The notes: generated by a model not told the origin, from the sequence alone. Counted from the first letter of the stretch, positions 1 to 6,460 are shown. The stretch is 11,705 nt of DNA from JAQVEM01 sp964595565 (GCA_964595565.1 CAZQQX010000039.1:1-11705); one strand, 5' to 3'. A program made the numbers and translations.

Positions 1-2
1 AT

Positions 3-401
3 AGAACACTTAGAGGCTTTTTAAGCTTTGATATTTCAAACCTTTCTGGTAAAGAAATAATATCTGCTGAAATGAAATTTTCACAATTCAAAATATACGA
101 GAATCCTTATTCTCTAATTGAAAAGATAAGGGTGGAAGCTGTTTACTGGGGAAATGATGATGTCCAACTTGGAGATTATAATATACCAGGAGTCGTATTA
201 GGTCTATATGATATACCGAATTTTATCTGCTCAAGCACTCAGCTAATAGATGCTCTAAATCAGGCAATTGATGATGGTCGCGATAGATTCCAGGTAAGGC
301 TTAGCCACAAGGGATTACAAACAGATCATGATGGTGTGCCAGATTCGATTACATACGGAAAATTATATCCAGTAGAGTTCAATGTTACTTGTATGCCATA
401 A
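3..401 (+). CDS. Partial secreted-type beta-sandwich protein, C-terminal end only
   Basis: The frame is open from the left edge (first full codon at 3) to TAA at 399-401, so this is the last 132 residues of a longer protein. The ATG at 72 is very probably internal: it has no Shine-Dalgarno site, and the 23 codons before it read as protein (RGFLSFDISNLSGKEIISAE). The pattern 'R-G-F-L-S-F-D-I-S ... G-K-x-I-x-S-A-x-M-x-F' followed by alternating strands resembles DNRLRE/CBM-like beta-sandwich domains found at the ends of secreted or surface proteins; the assignment is by pattern only. The last residues (VEFNVTCMP) look like a final beta strand. Full length, signal peptide and catalytic partner domain, if any, lie outside the window. 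It faces the methyltransferase gene convergently. Confidence 0.7.
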   Translation, partial: RTLRGFLSFDISNLSGKEIISAEMKFSQFKIYENPYSLIEKIRVEAVYWGNDDVQLGDYNIPGVVLGLYDIPNFICSSTQLIDALNQAIDDGRDRFQVRLSHKGLQTDHDGVPDSITYGKLYPVEFNVTCMP

Positions 402-660
402 TATTATTATTTCTAAAAATAAAAAGTGTCAAAAATATTATAGTAAATTACATTTTTATGCTATATCTATTTCTAAAAACTTAATTATGGTATGAAAATC
501 TCTCATATAAACCAATAACCCAGATTCGAACCTTTCACAATATGACCACCTAAAAAATTCTTAATATGATATTTTTACCTTTAATTTAAAAGTTCGCCCT
601 ACTGTCAGCTTTGCCAGCCAGACTTTTAAAAATCAAGTAAAATAAAACATATATTAAAAA
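402..660. other. Convergent AT-rich gap with one 9-bp inverted repeat
   Basis: This gap lies between two converging genes and holds no supported gene. An inverted repeat TTTAAAAGT (585-593) / ACTTTTAAA (622-630) encloses a 28-base, more GC-rich loop and could help end transcription of the methyltransferase gene, but it has no clean U-tract. A 12-base direct repeat, TATTTCTAAAAA, occurs at 408-419 and 468-479, as expected in such biased sequence. Confidence 0.3.
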
Positions 661-1473
661 TTACTCAACTCTACAAATCAATAACCTGTGAGCTTTTTTA
701 GCAGCTGGAAATAAATTTGCGATTTTAAATATAATCTTTGTACTGATATCTAAATTCTTAATCTCTTCATTTGAAGTAAAATACTTTTCTTCAATTAATT
801 GAATCCCTAAATCCCATTTTATAAGTTCCTCCGTATTATCTATACCCCAGTGAACTTTTGCTCCCGTTTTTTTTGTAGATGGGTGATTCCTTATATTCTT
901 TGCTGTGAAAACACTATATACATCAAAAATTATGGTATAATGACCAACCTTTTTCTTAAGATTACTTATCAATGTTTTAATATTTTCTTCTTTAAGATAC
1001 ATAAAAAGACCTTCGGCAATAATAATATACTCCTTTTTCCCAGTAGGTATCTTATTAAACCATTCGTATTCTGTAACTGAAGATGAAATCATATGATATC
1101 TATCTGTTTCTTTGTAAAAATGTTTACGGATATCAATAACTTCTCCAAAGTCTACGTCATACCAATCTACATAATCATTTGCTACTCTAATATATCTACT
1201 GTCAAGTCCACAACCCAAATGCAAGGCAACAATTTTATCACTCTTTTCGAGAAAATTTTTAACATAATTATCAATAAGCTTTGCCCTTATACACATCATA
1301 ATATTTGTTTTTTCAGGAATTCTCAGAGAATTAAAATCGTAATTAATCTGATTTATGATCTCAACGGCCTTTTTATCTGTAAGTATGGGCTCCTTTTTCT
1401 TATTTTCTATTGCCTTACCAAATAGAGGCACAAGTAAAGTTTCTTTCTCTTCTGTTAAAACAATTTTATTCAA
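661..1473 (-). CDS. Class I SAM-dependent methyltransferase, LCMT/PPM1/TcmP-like
   Basis: The 270-residue protein looks like an O- or carboxyl-methyltransferase of the leucine-carboxyl-methyltransferase-like family (Pfam LCM; bacterial members include TcmP-type enzymes). Seen: an Arg-containing helix before the core (R63, A64, I67, D68), the SAM-binding loop HLGCGLDSR (85-93), the acidic end of the second strand WYDVDF (104-109), and the family hallmark EGLFMYL (154-160). That order and spacing match the family. The substrate cannot be read from sequence; known members act on small acids, polyketides or protein C-termini. The start is TTG (1473-1471), chosen because AGGA lies about 7 bases upstream (complement of 1481-1484) and no ATG is available before the conserved part. 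The gene stands alone, in a very AT-rich setting, converging on the left-edge fragment and diverging from the toxin-antitoxin operon. Confidence 0.85.
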   Translation of the reverse strand: MNKIVLTEEKETLLVPLFGKAIENKKKEPILTDKKAVEIINQINYDFNSLRIPEKTNIMMCIRAKLIDNYVKNFLEKSDKIVALHLGCGLDSRYIRVANDYVDWYDVDFGEVIDIRKHFYKETDRYHMISSSVTEYEWFNKIPTGKKEYIIIAEGLFMYLKEENIKTLISNLKKKVGHYTIIFDVYSVFTAKNIRNHPSTKKTGAKVHWGIDNTEELIKWDLGIQLIEEKYFTSNEEIKNLDISTKIIFKIANLFPAAKKAHRLLICRVE

Positions 1474-1801
1474 GGCAATTTCCTATCTATTACAATTATA
1501 CAAAAAGTCTTATAAAATTAAGTTCGCATACATGAAAATTCTTGTCAATATTTATTTAAAATACTGAAAAAATTTAAAAACAAAACATATCGGTTAAGCA
1601 AGTTCACTAATTATATTTTAGAAGCTTATATTTAGAATATAAATATCACTATTTAAGAATAATAAATTAATTCTAACTCTGTCCACAGTTCCCAGTCAAA
1701 TGATACAAATCCGAACTAATTTATTTTTAGCTTTTCAATAAATACCAAATATTTCTATATAAATGAAATATCCCTTGTAATTCTGTCAATTAATAATAAA
1801 A

Positions 1802-1830
1802 TGTATAATTAGATTATAGAATGCTATAGT
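1802..1830 (+). promoter_or_regulatory. Candidate promoter of the toxin-antitoxin operon
   Basis: An extended -10 pattern TGC-TATAGT lies at 1822-1830, about 47 bases before the antitoxin ATG; a second -10-like TATAAT lies at 1804-1809. No convincing -35 box is seen. In DNA this AT-rich such matches are common, so this is only a candidate. The two inverted repeats at 1824-1839 and 1842-1858 overlap or follow it, as expected for an autoregulated operon. Confidence 0.3.
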
Positions 1831-1858
1831 TAGTTATAGTGATTAATATAATATTAAT
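1824..1858. promoter_or_regulatory. Candidate operator: two adjacent palindromes upstream of antitoxin
   Basis: Two dyads sit side by side. CTATA (1824-1828) and TATAG (1835-1839) are 5-bp arms around six bases. ATTAATAT (1842-1849) and ATATTAAT (1851-1858) are perfect 8-bp arms around one base. The second ends 18 bases before the antitoxin ATG. RelB-type antitoxins with ribbon-helix-helix N-termini usually bind such dyads and repress their own operon; binding here is inferred from position and symmetry. AT-only palindromes also occur by chance in this composition. Confidence 0.4.
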
Positions 1859-1876
1859 TATAAATGGTGAAATAAA

Positions 1877-2098
1877 ATGGCAACAAGTATACAAATAAGT
1901 GAAGAACTAAAAAAGGTATTGACTAAAAAGAAGCTCTTTGAAAGAGAAACTTACGAAAATATCATCTGGAACTTGCTTGAAGATAGTATGGAGCTTGACG
2001 AACAAACAAAAAAAGAGCTGGAAGAGTCAAGAAAAGAAATAAGAGAGGGCAAAACCATAACACTTACTCAATTAAAAAAAGAGCTAAATATAAAATAG
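1877..2098 (+). CDS. Antitoxin of a RelB/RelE-like pair, ribbon-helix-helix type
   Basis: A 73-residue antitoxin that should bind and neutralise the downstream toxin and repress the operon. Residues 1-38 (TSIQISEELKKVL, then ERETYENIIWNLLED) fit the short beta strand plus two helices seen in DUF7557/VapB/RelB-like antitoxins. The C-terminal half (about 40-73) is highly charged and Glu/Lys-rich, typical of the flexible region that wraps the toxin and is open to proteolysis. The ATG at 1877 is supported by GGTGA at 1866-1870, which complements the 16S rRNA 3' end, six bases upstream. The stop (TAG 2096-2098) is followed seven bases later by the toxin GTG, so the genes are surely co-transcribed and probably translationally coupled. 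Confidence 0.8.
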   Translation: MATSIQISEELKKVLTKKKLFERETYENIIWNLLEDSMELDEQTKKELEESRKEIREGKTITLTQLKKELNIK

Positions 2099-2105
2099 AT
2101 GTCCG

Positions 2106-2366
2106 GTGATTTTATTGTATGAAATAGTATTCTCCTTAAAAGCCAAAAAACAACTCATGAAACTGGAAAGAAACATCCAGGAAAGAATTATTTCTTCGCT
2201 TGAGAGGATAAGAATAAGACCCGAAGCTTTTATAGCTAAGTTAGTTGGCGATCCCGGTTACAAATTAAGAATCGGTGATTACAGGGTTATAATGGACATC
2301 GATAAAAACAACCTTATTATTCTCGTTATTAAAGTTGGCCATAGAAAAAACATATATAATATTTAG
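2106..2366 (+). CDS. RelE/ParE-superfamily toxin
   Basis: An 86-residue toxin of the RelE/ParE fold; RelE members cleave mRNA at the ribosome, ParE members target gyrase. Seen: N-terminal YEIVFSLKAKKQLMKL (strand then helix), then the signature YKLRIGDYRVI (52-62), then the C-terminal GHRKNIY (78-84). K53, R55, R60, R80, K81 and Y84 are where RelE enzymes place RNA-binding or catalytic basic and Tyr residues, so mRNA interferase activity is more likely than gyrase poisoning (inference). The reported start is GTG at 2106. A TTG at 2115 is a good alternative: it gives M-Y-E-I-V-F-S, the usual family N-terminus, and has GGTGA (2105-2109) five bases upstream, the same site type used by the antitoxin. 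Length is normal and no residue seems damaged. Confidence 0.85.
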   Translation: MILLYEIVFSLKAKKQLMKLERNIQERIISSLERIRIRPEAFIAKLVGDPGYKLRIGDYRVIMDIDKNNLIILVIKVGHRKNIYNI

Positions 2367-2787
2367 CTTCCAAAGATATCTATCAATTTAATTAATTCCT
2401 TCTAAAATTGGTTCTAAATTTCGCAACCCGGGGGACCCAACCTGTAGCGCCATAAACTTCCTTTGTTCCAACAGTAGAAATTCTATGTTATACTTTACCC
2501 ATAAAATGTCAGAGATTAGTTCTTTGATAACCAAATAGATTGATTAGCAAACTTTGCTTAACTGTCTATGGTTTAAAGGTTTATTATGTTATATTTATTT
2601 CTAATCTGTACTGCTACTTTAATTCTAAGAGGTATTAAAAGATAGGACTATTTTTTTCCCAGGCCGTTTATTTTTCTAAGGTCTTCTTTTTACTGTAAAA
2701 TTTTAGCTGATTTAATCTTTGACTACGCATCAGTGTTATTTTATCGGGATATAATCATTTAAAATATATTTACCAGAAAGGCAAATT
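2367..2787. other. Intergenic region before the WD40-OmpA gene, no gene seen
   Basis: About 420 bases without a supported coding frame. A short GC-rich patch around 2425-2450 (acccgggggaccc and flanks) stands out against AT-rich surroundings; I cannot assign it. Near the right end TATAAT at 2750-2755 could be a -10 box for the lipoprotein gene, but the nearest TTGACT (2719-2724) is 25 bases away, too far for a standard -35. Confidence 0.4.
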
Positions 2788-4362
2788 ATGAAAAGTATAA
2801 AATTTCCAATTAAACTGATAATTATTATTATAACTGTTATTGGCCTGACCATTGCTCCCGCCTGTCAAGCTTCAGAACCCGAAGCTACAGAAGAGCCTGT
2901 TGTTGAAGAAGAACAGGAAACTGCAGAAGAACCGGAAGCCGTAGAGGGGGAAACAGAAGTTTCAGAAGAGCCGGAAGCCGTAGAGGGGGAGGAAGAAGCT
3001 ACCGAAGGAGAACCGGAGCTTCTGTGGAGCGTTGAGCATGAGGACCAGGATTTTAAACTTTATAGTGTAGCTGCATCGCCTGATGGTGAGACCCTGGTAG
3101 TGGGTTCATTTCTTACAACTTATACCCACCTGCTCTATGACGGCAGGATTGTAGACGCTAATACTTCACACCGTCATTCTGTAGATGATATAGATTTCTC
3201 TCCCGACGGGTCGGTAATGGGAGTAGGCCTTGGAATGTATGGAGCCTGTCTTATAGATACGACTGACGGTTCAGAGCTTCACCAGCTTCATGGCGGCTAT
3301 AACAACCAAATCGCCTTCTCCCCCGACGGGGAACATGTTGCCACCGGCAACCGGGATGGCATAGTATGGATATGGGATACTGAAAGTGGGGAGCAGGTAG
3401 CCGAGCTTGAAAACCCGGAAATTGCAGAAAAGGGGTTGGACCGCTTAGTGAATGCCATCGATTATCATCCGGCAGGTATGCTTTTAGCAGCTACGCATAA
3501 TGACGGCATCGTCTATATCTGGGATATTAAAGAAGAGAGAATAGTCCACACTATAGCTCTCGACATTTTAGCATACTTGAAACCTAATCCCTTCCGCTTC
3601 TCACCGGATGGTGAGATTATGGCTGCAATAATACAGGAAGACTGGGATTATAAGGTGCGTCTGTGGACAGTTGATGGGCAAGAGAAGATTGTGGACCTTG
3701 AATTTCCTAAAGAGGTTGAAGATATAGCTTTTTCACCCGACGTCAGCCTGCTTGCAGTAGCCTCTCTTTATCTGGAAACCACTATATGGGATGTAGAAAC
3801 GGGAACACTTTTGTACACTCTGGATCAGGAACTTGACCCCTCGGCAATTACTGACGGGTCACACGCTGTGGCTTTTACCCCGGACGGAGGCCACCTTGCC
3901 GTAGTCCGCAATGATGGACCGCTTGAGATGTGGCGTCTCCCCGGAGCAGAACCACTGGAGGAACCTGAAATTGATATGAAAGAGCCGCCTCCTCTTCCCA
4001 GCGATGTGCTATTTGATACCGGCAGTTCAGAGCTAAAGGCAGGTGCAGATGAAGTACTTGAAGAATTTGCGCAAAATTTAGATGCAGCTCTTGACAATGC
4101 AACTATAACCTTTATAGGGCACACCGACAGCAGGGGTGATGACTCTTCCAACCTGCAGTTATCCCTTGACCGTGCCACAGCATTCAGGGACTGGTTTGAG
4201 GCCTGGGCACAGGAAAATGATGTTGACGGCTGGGAGCTTCTTGTTGACGGCAGGGGCGATACGGAGCTAAAAGTCCCCGATGTTGATACTGAAGGAACCT
4301 TCCGTGAAGAAGCCGGCAAACTGAATAGAAGAGTTGAGATTGAGATAGAGGTTAACAATTAA
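2788..4362 (+). CDS. WD40-propeller lipoprotein with C-terminal OmpA domain
   Basis: A 524-residue exported protein. A basic N-terminus (K2, K5, K9), hydrophobic stretch (10-24) and Cys26 in TIAPAC form a slightly atypical lipobox (Pro at -2); Gln rather than Asp follows Cys, which by the enterobacterial Lol rule would favour the outer membrane (inference). Residues 29-78 are a Glu/Pro-rich linker with a duplicated unit. Residues about 90-385 hold some seven WD40-type repeats: F-S-P-D-G turns at 97-100, 137-141, 177-181, 271-275, and W-D-type strand ends at 195-197, 244-246, 292-293, 334-335, 382. Residues about 404-522 are an OmpA C-terminal domain: VLFDTGSSELK (407-417), GHTDSRG (444-450), LSLDRA (458-463) and NRRVEI (513-518), with D447 and R515 where peptidoglycan diaminopimelate is bound. 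It probably tethers a propeller scaffold to the cell wall. SD AGAAAGG is at 2775-2781. GC is far above neighbouring DNA. Confidence 0.9.
   Translation: MKSIKFPIKLIIIIITVIGLTIAPACQASEPEATEEPVVEEEQETAEEPEAVEGETEVSEEPEAVEGEEEATEGEPELLWSVEHEDQDFKLYSVAASPDGETLVVGSFLTTYTHLLYDGRIVDANTSHRHSVDDIDFSPDGSVMGVGLGMYGACLIDTTDGSELHQLHGGYNNQIAFSPDGEHVATGNRDGIVWIWDTESGEQVAELENPEIAEKGLDRLVNAIDYHPAGMLLAATHNDGIVYIWDIKEERIVHTIALDILAYLKPNPFRFSPDGEIMAAIIQEDWDYKVRLWTVDGQEKIVDLEFPKEVEDIAFSPDVSLLAVASLYLETTIWDVETGTLLYTLDQELDPSAITDGSHAVAFTPDGGHLAVVRNDGPLEMWRLPGAEPLEEPEIDMKEPPPLPSDVLFDTGSSELKAGADEVLEEFAQNLDAALDNATITFIGHTDSRGDDSSNLQLSLDRATAFRDWFEAWAQENDVDGWELLVDGRGDTELKVPDVDTEGTFREEAGKLNRRVEIEIEVNN
2924..2990 (+). repeat. 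Two near-identical 28-base copies (39-base period) in the acidic linker
   Basis: The 28 bases at 2924-2951 recur at 2963-2990 with one change (A to G), and both encode the EEPEAVEGE unit of the linker. The 13-codon period points to duplication by slippage or unequal crossover, so linker length probably varies between strains. Confidence 0.85.
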
Positions 4363-4393
4363 ACATACTGATTGCTGATTTTTAAAATAATAG

Positions 4394-4427
4394 ATGGATT
4401 GGACAGCCTTTGAGCTGTCCAATCCAT
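4394..4427. terminator. Strong 14-bp hairpin after the WD40-OmpA gene
   Basis: ATGGATTGGACAGC (4394-4407) and its exact reverse complement (4414-4427) enclose a six-base loop (CTTTGA). It begins 32 bases after the stop at 4362 and is the most stable simple hairpin I found in the window. A run of U does not follow directly (AATAAGGGTTTTA), so it may be a terminator of the weak-tract kind or a 3'-end stabiliser. Confidence 0.6.
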
Positions 4428-4558
4428 AATAAGGGTTTTAGCTGATTTTAACAGAATAAGGTTTACAGGATATATATATATTTAATAATGAATAACTTGT
4501 GAAGCAAATAATCTTATAAATCCATGTATAAAAATATCATCACTTAAATCCAACAAAG

Positions 4559-4662
4559 TTATTCTAACTTTATACACTGCCCCGGCCAGCATGTGCACTC
4601 ATCAAAGTGACTAATTTCTCCGGATTCAGATTTTCTTACGCAGACTGCGATGTTTTAATCAT
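4559..4662 (-). pseudogene. Possible frameshifted remnant of a small Cys-rich protein
   Basis: Read on the minus strand, 4654-4559 gives 31 codons plus TAA with protein-like composition: IAVCVRKSESGEISHFDEC then TCWPGQCIKLE, with four Cys and a His. Just upstream, ATG-ATT-AAA (4662-4654) would give M-I-K joined to I-A-V-C-V if two bases were removed. The IAV...HF..C spacing loosely recalls NifX/NifB-type cofactor-binding domains (PF02579), but the fragment is too short to claim that. It may be chance. Confidence 0.25.
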
Positions 4663-4887
4663 ACATTCTGGCAAATCTGGAAATAATTTATAAGAATTTG
4701 CTTCCAGATTCCCGGCCTATTCCCCTGTCCCCAAAAAAATGGCCAGATTTATTATTATCGGAAACAAAAATGATATTATTTATTTATCTTTGATTTGTTA
4801 TAATTAATTAAAAGTAAAACAATATTGATAGGAAAATCAGTGATTATCAAAAATCCAATTGTAAGGGATGTTGTGATTTCTACATAA

Positions 4888-5026
4888 TTTATAAAAATAC
4901 CCGGAAAATTATACCGGATATTTTTTGTATCGGATAGAGGAGGACTGGTTAAGAAAATCCTAAAGGTTGCTAGAGCAAGAGAGCCAATATTAGCATGGCT
5001 TATTATAAAAATTACAAAAATGGAGT
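4888..5026 (+). pseudogene. Open frame of 45 codons without a start, possible gene remnant
   Basis: After a stop at 4885-4887 the frame stays open to TAG at 5024-5026 and reads as plausible protein, especially RGGLVKKILKVARAREPIL followed by AWLIIKITKME. No ATG, GTG or TTG start exists in frame before the final ATG. GGAGG at 4939-4943 is followed at once by CTG-GTT, too close for normal initiation. The stop lies 15 bases before the MTHFR-like ATG. It may be the tail of a decayed upstream gene, a CTG-initiated peptide, or chance. Confidence 0.25.
4895..4926 (+). terminator. Terminator-like hairpin upstream of the MTHFR-like gene
   Basis: AAATACCCGG (4895-4904) and CCGGATATTT (4914-4923) form a 10-bp stem with one mismatch and a nine-base loop; T runs from 4921 to 4926. 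It may terminate transcription coming from the left, or act as an attenuator in the leader of the gene that starts at 5042. Confidence 0.4.
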
Positions 5027-5041
5027 AGGAGAAATTAAACT

Positions 5042-5830
5042 ATGAAATTATTATACGAGTTTATCCCGAGACTGGACTTTATCGACTCTGCCGTGAAAAT
5101 CAAGGATTTAGTTGATGGATGGAATATTACTGATAGTGCCGGCGGTGCCCCTGCACCCGGTGGCTCTGCTATAGCCTGTGTGCTCAAACAGATATATCCA
5201 GATAAGATAGCAATACCGATGCTTATTACCAATTATAAGGGGCCAGTAGAAATAGGCGCGGCAGCACTCGCTGCCGAATCTATGGGTGTCGATGGTATGC
5301 TCCCGGATCCGGGCGACCCTCCGAAATACGGTAATCTGATAAGAACACGGAGGGATGGCAGCTTTAAAGTAATATCAGACCCTGATGAAATCCTGAAATA
5401 TCGGCGATCTACCGGTCCTGCCGAAGAAGTCAGGGACTTTCTCAGAAATACTATAAAAGTAAGCAAGGTAAAGCTAGGCTGCCTGTTAACAGCGCGTGTA
5501 CCTGCGGAAAACGCTATCGCTCGCATACAAAATGACTGGGATTTTTGCTTTTTCCTTAGACTTGAACAGGAAACTCTACCGAAGTTAAAACAGATAGCTA
5601 CAGAATGTAAGCGTCTGAGAAAACCCATCTATCCCTATTTTATAGTAGGAACAGATAAGAACCAGAAGACTCTGGAGAGAATCGGATGGCCTGCCAGTGC
5701 AACCCTGGAGAATGCTGAAAAATTTGTCGCTGACCTTGAAGGTGTTGTTGATGGCATAATTCCGACCTGTCTGGGAGACGTTAATGGAGATATGGAACTT
5801 CTGGAGAAAATTCAGAAATACAGAACATAA
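5042..5830 (+). CDS. Methylenetetrahydrofolate-reductase-like TIM-barrel protein
   Basis: A 262-residue protein resembling the MTHFR family, which reduces methylene-tetrahydrofolate (or the pterin analogue) to the methyl form using a flavin. Seen: first strand LLYEF with E6 in the place of the catalytic Glu, NITDSAGGAPAPGG (28-41) matching the family's 'VTD..gG.pr.s', IAIPMLITNY (56-65) for the next strand, and PDPGDPPKYG (88-97) matching the conserved 'GD.P' loop. The protein is shorter than E. coli MetF (about 296 residues), with no MetV-like zinc partner or other C1 genes beside it. Substrate and electron donor are therefore open; a sister activity such as methyl transfer or a pterin reductase is possible. 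AGGAG at 5027-5031, ten bases upstream, supports the ATG. GC is somewhat higher than in the neighbouring gaps. Confidence 0.7.
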   Translation: MKLLYEFIPRLDFIDSAVKIKDLVDGWNITDSAGGAPAPGGSAIACVLKQIYPDKIAIPMLITNYKGPVEIGAAALAAESMGVDGMLPDPGDPPKYGNLIRTRRDGSFKVISDPDEILKYRRSTGPAEEVRDFLRNTIKVSKVKLGCLLTARVPAENAIARIQNDWDFCFFLRLEQETLPKLKQIATECKRLRKPIYPYFIVGTDKNQKTLERIGWPASATLENAEKFVADLEGVVDGIIPTCLGDVNGDMELLEKIQKYRT

Positions 5831-5942
5831 GTGAAAGTGCTCAGGGCTTAATTATCGCTTTTCATTTTTACTAATACCAGGGTTCATAAACTAATAAAAG
5901 TGGAACTCTATAATAAATGGCAATATTAACGGATATGAGTAT

Positions 5943-6410
5943 TTATACATTAAATAAGCTAAATCCCATAGCCAGACCAGCGTAGATAATTATTATTATG
6001 CTTACATAAATAATAAATGCTCTGTTTCTTTTCATATCTAAACAGATGCTGTAGATTACAACCGGTAAATATAACCAGAAGAATGTATTGGCAATAAACT
6101 TGGAAAAAATAAAACTAAAAGAACAGGGCATGGCAACATTTGTTCCAGCTTCTATATTCCTGGTTACATAATAATACTGTACGGGCCAGCCGAATTTTTC
6201 ATGATAGAAAGTTCCTCCGTAATATCCCCTGGCAATCATTGTAGAAATAAGTGAAAGTATTAATGCCAATAAAATCGTCATAAAGAAGATTTTAAGCGTG
6301 AGTCTTTTTTTAAAAAATATAAAAATAATACCAGTAGTAATAACCTCAAAAAGCGCAATTATTATAAACCGGTCTGCTACTATTTCAGATATTTGGTTAT
6401 AGACAAGCAT
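5943..6410 (-). CDS. Small membrane protein, four predicted helices, unknown function
   Basis: I do not recognise this 155-residue protein. Hydrophobic segments lie at about 15-33, 41-60, 97-122 and 131-152. Between helices 2 and 3 is a polar, aromatic-rich loop (about 61-96) with RGYYGGTFYHEKFGWP (61-76), the part most likely to be conserved or functional. Basic loops at 34-40 (KKR) and 126-130 (KRNR) suggest a cytoplasmic side by the positive-inside rule. The ATG at 6410 has no clear SD (AATAAAAAA precedes it), so the true start could differ. It converges on the MTHFR-like gene and lies about 110 bases downstream of the TVP38 gene on the same strand; co-transcription is possible but unproven. 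Confidence 0.6.
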   Translation of the reverse strand: MLVYNQISEIVADRFIIIALFEVITTGIIFIFFKKRLTLKIFFMTILLALILSLISTMIARGYYGGTFYHEKFGWPVQYYYVTRNIEAGTNVAMPCSFSFIFSKFIANTFFWLYLPVVIYSICLDMKRNRAFIIYVSIIIIIYAGLAMGFSLFNV

Positions 6411-6439
6411 TTTTTTATTATAGATTACTGGTATATATT

Positions 6440-6460
6440 TAAAAATAAAATTTATTTTTA
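6440..6460. repeat. AT-only 10-bp palindrome
   Basis: TAAAAATAAA (6440-6449) and TTTATTTTTA (6451-6460) are perfect arms around one base. It lies between the TVP38 stop and the start of the downstream membrane protein, where it could serve as terminator or operator. A/T-only arms make chance a real possibility. Confidence 0.35.

Larger units (their letters stand above)
1474..1876. other. AT-rich divergent intergenic region with no gene
   Basis: About 400 bases separate the methyltransferase start (minus strand) from the antitoxin start (plus strand). No coding frame is supported. The right third (about 1800-1876) carries the likely promoter and palindromes of the toxin-antitoxin operon, listed separately. 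The left part should contain the methyltransferase promoter, but AT richness makes any -10 call arbitrary. Confidence 0.5.
4428..5041. other. Long intergenic region with gene-remnant-like frames
   Basis: Over 600 bases lie between the WD40-OmpA hairpin and the MTHFR-like gene, with no intact gene. It holds a coding-like minus-strand fragment (4559-4662), a 9-bp inverted repeat AATCTGGAA (4674-4682) / TTCCAGATT (4702-4710), a locally GC-richer stretch at about 4711-4735, a terminator-like hairpin (4895-4926) and an open plus-strand frame without start codon (4888-5026). This looks like decayed genes or a mobile-element scar, not a simple promoter region. Confidence 0.4.

Noticed and set aside
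521..545. tRNA-like T-loop (GGTTCGAATC on the minus strand)
   Set aside because: The flanking bases do not form a T stem (AAAGG against CTGGG), and no D arm, anticodon arm or acceptor stem can be drawn. Probably chance.
3825..4358. Long open frames on the minus strand opposite the WD40-OmpA gene
   Set aside because: They are shadows of the higher-GC coding strand: Ser-rich, low-complexity and without ribosome sites, while the plus frame has clear domain motifs.
4711..4745. Minus-strand GGGGACAGGGG motif, similar to sequences seen near some REP-associated transposase elements
   Set aside because: No transposase, no second copy in the window and no flanking hairpin of the right type.
4441..5041. 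Folate or SAM riboswitch upstream of the MTHFR-like gene
   Set aside because: I looked for the core sequence motifs of these classes and found none; only a simple terminator-like hairpin is present.
5831..5870. Weak stem (TGAAAG with CTTTTCA) followed by T5 between convergent genes
   Set aside because: The stem is short and needs a bulge; too weak to call a terminator.
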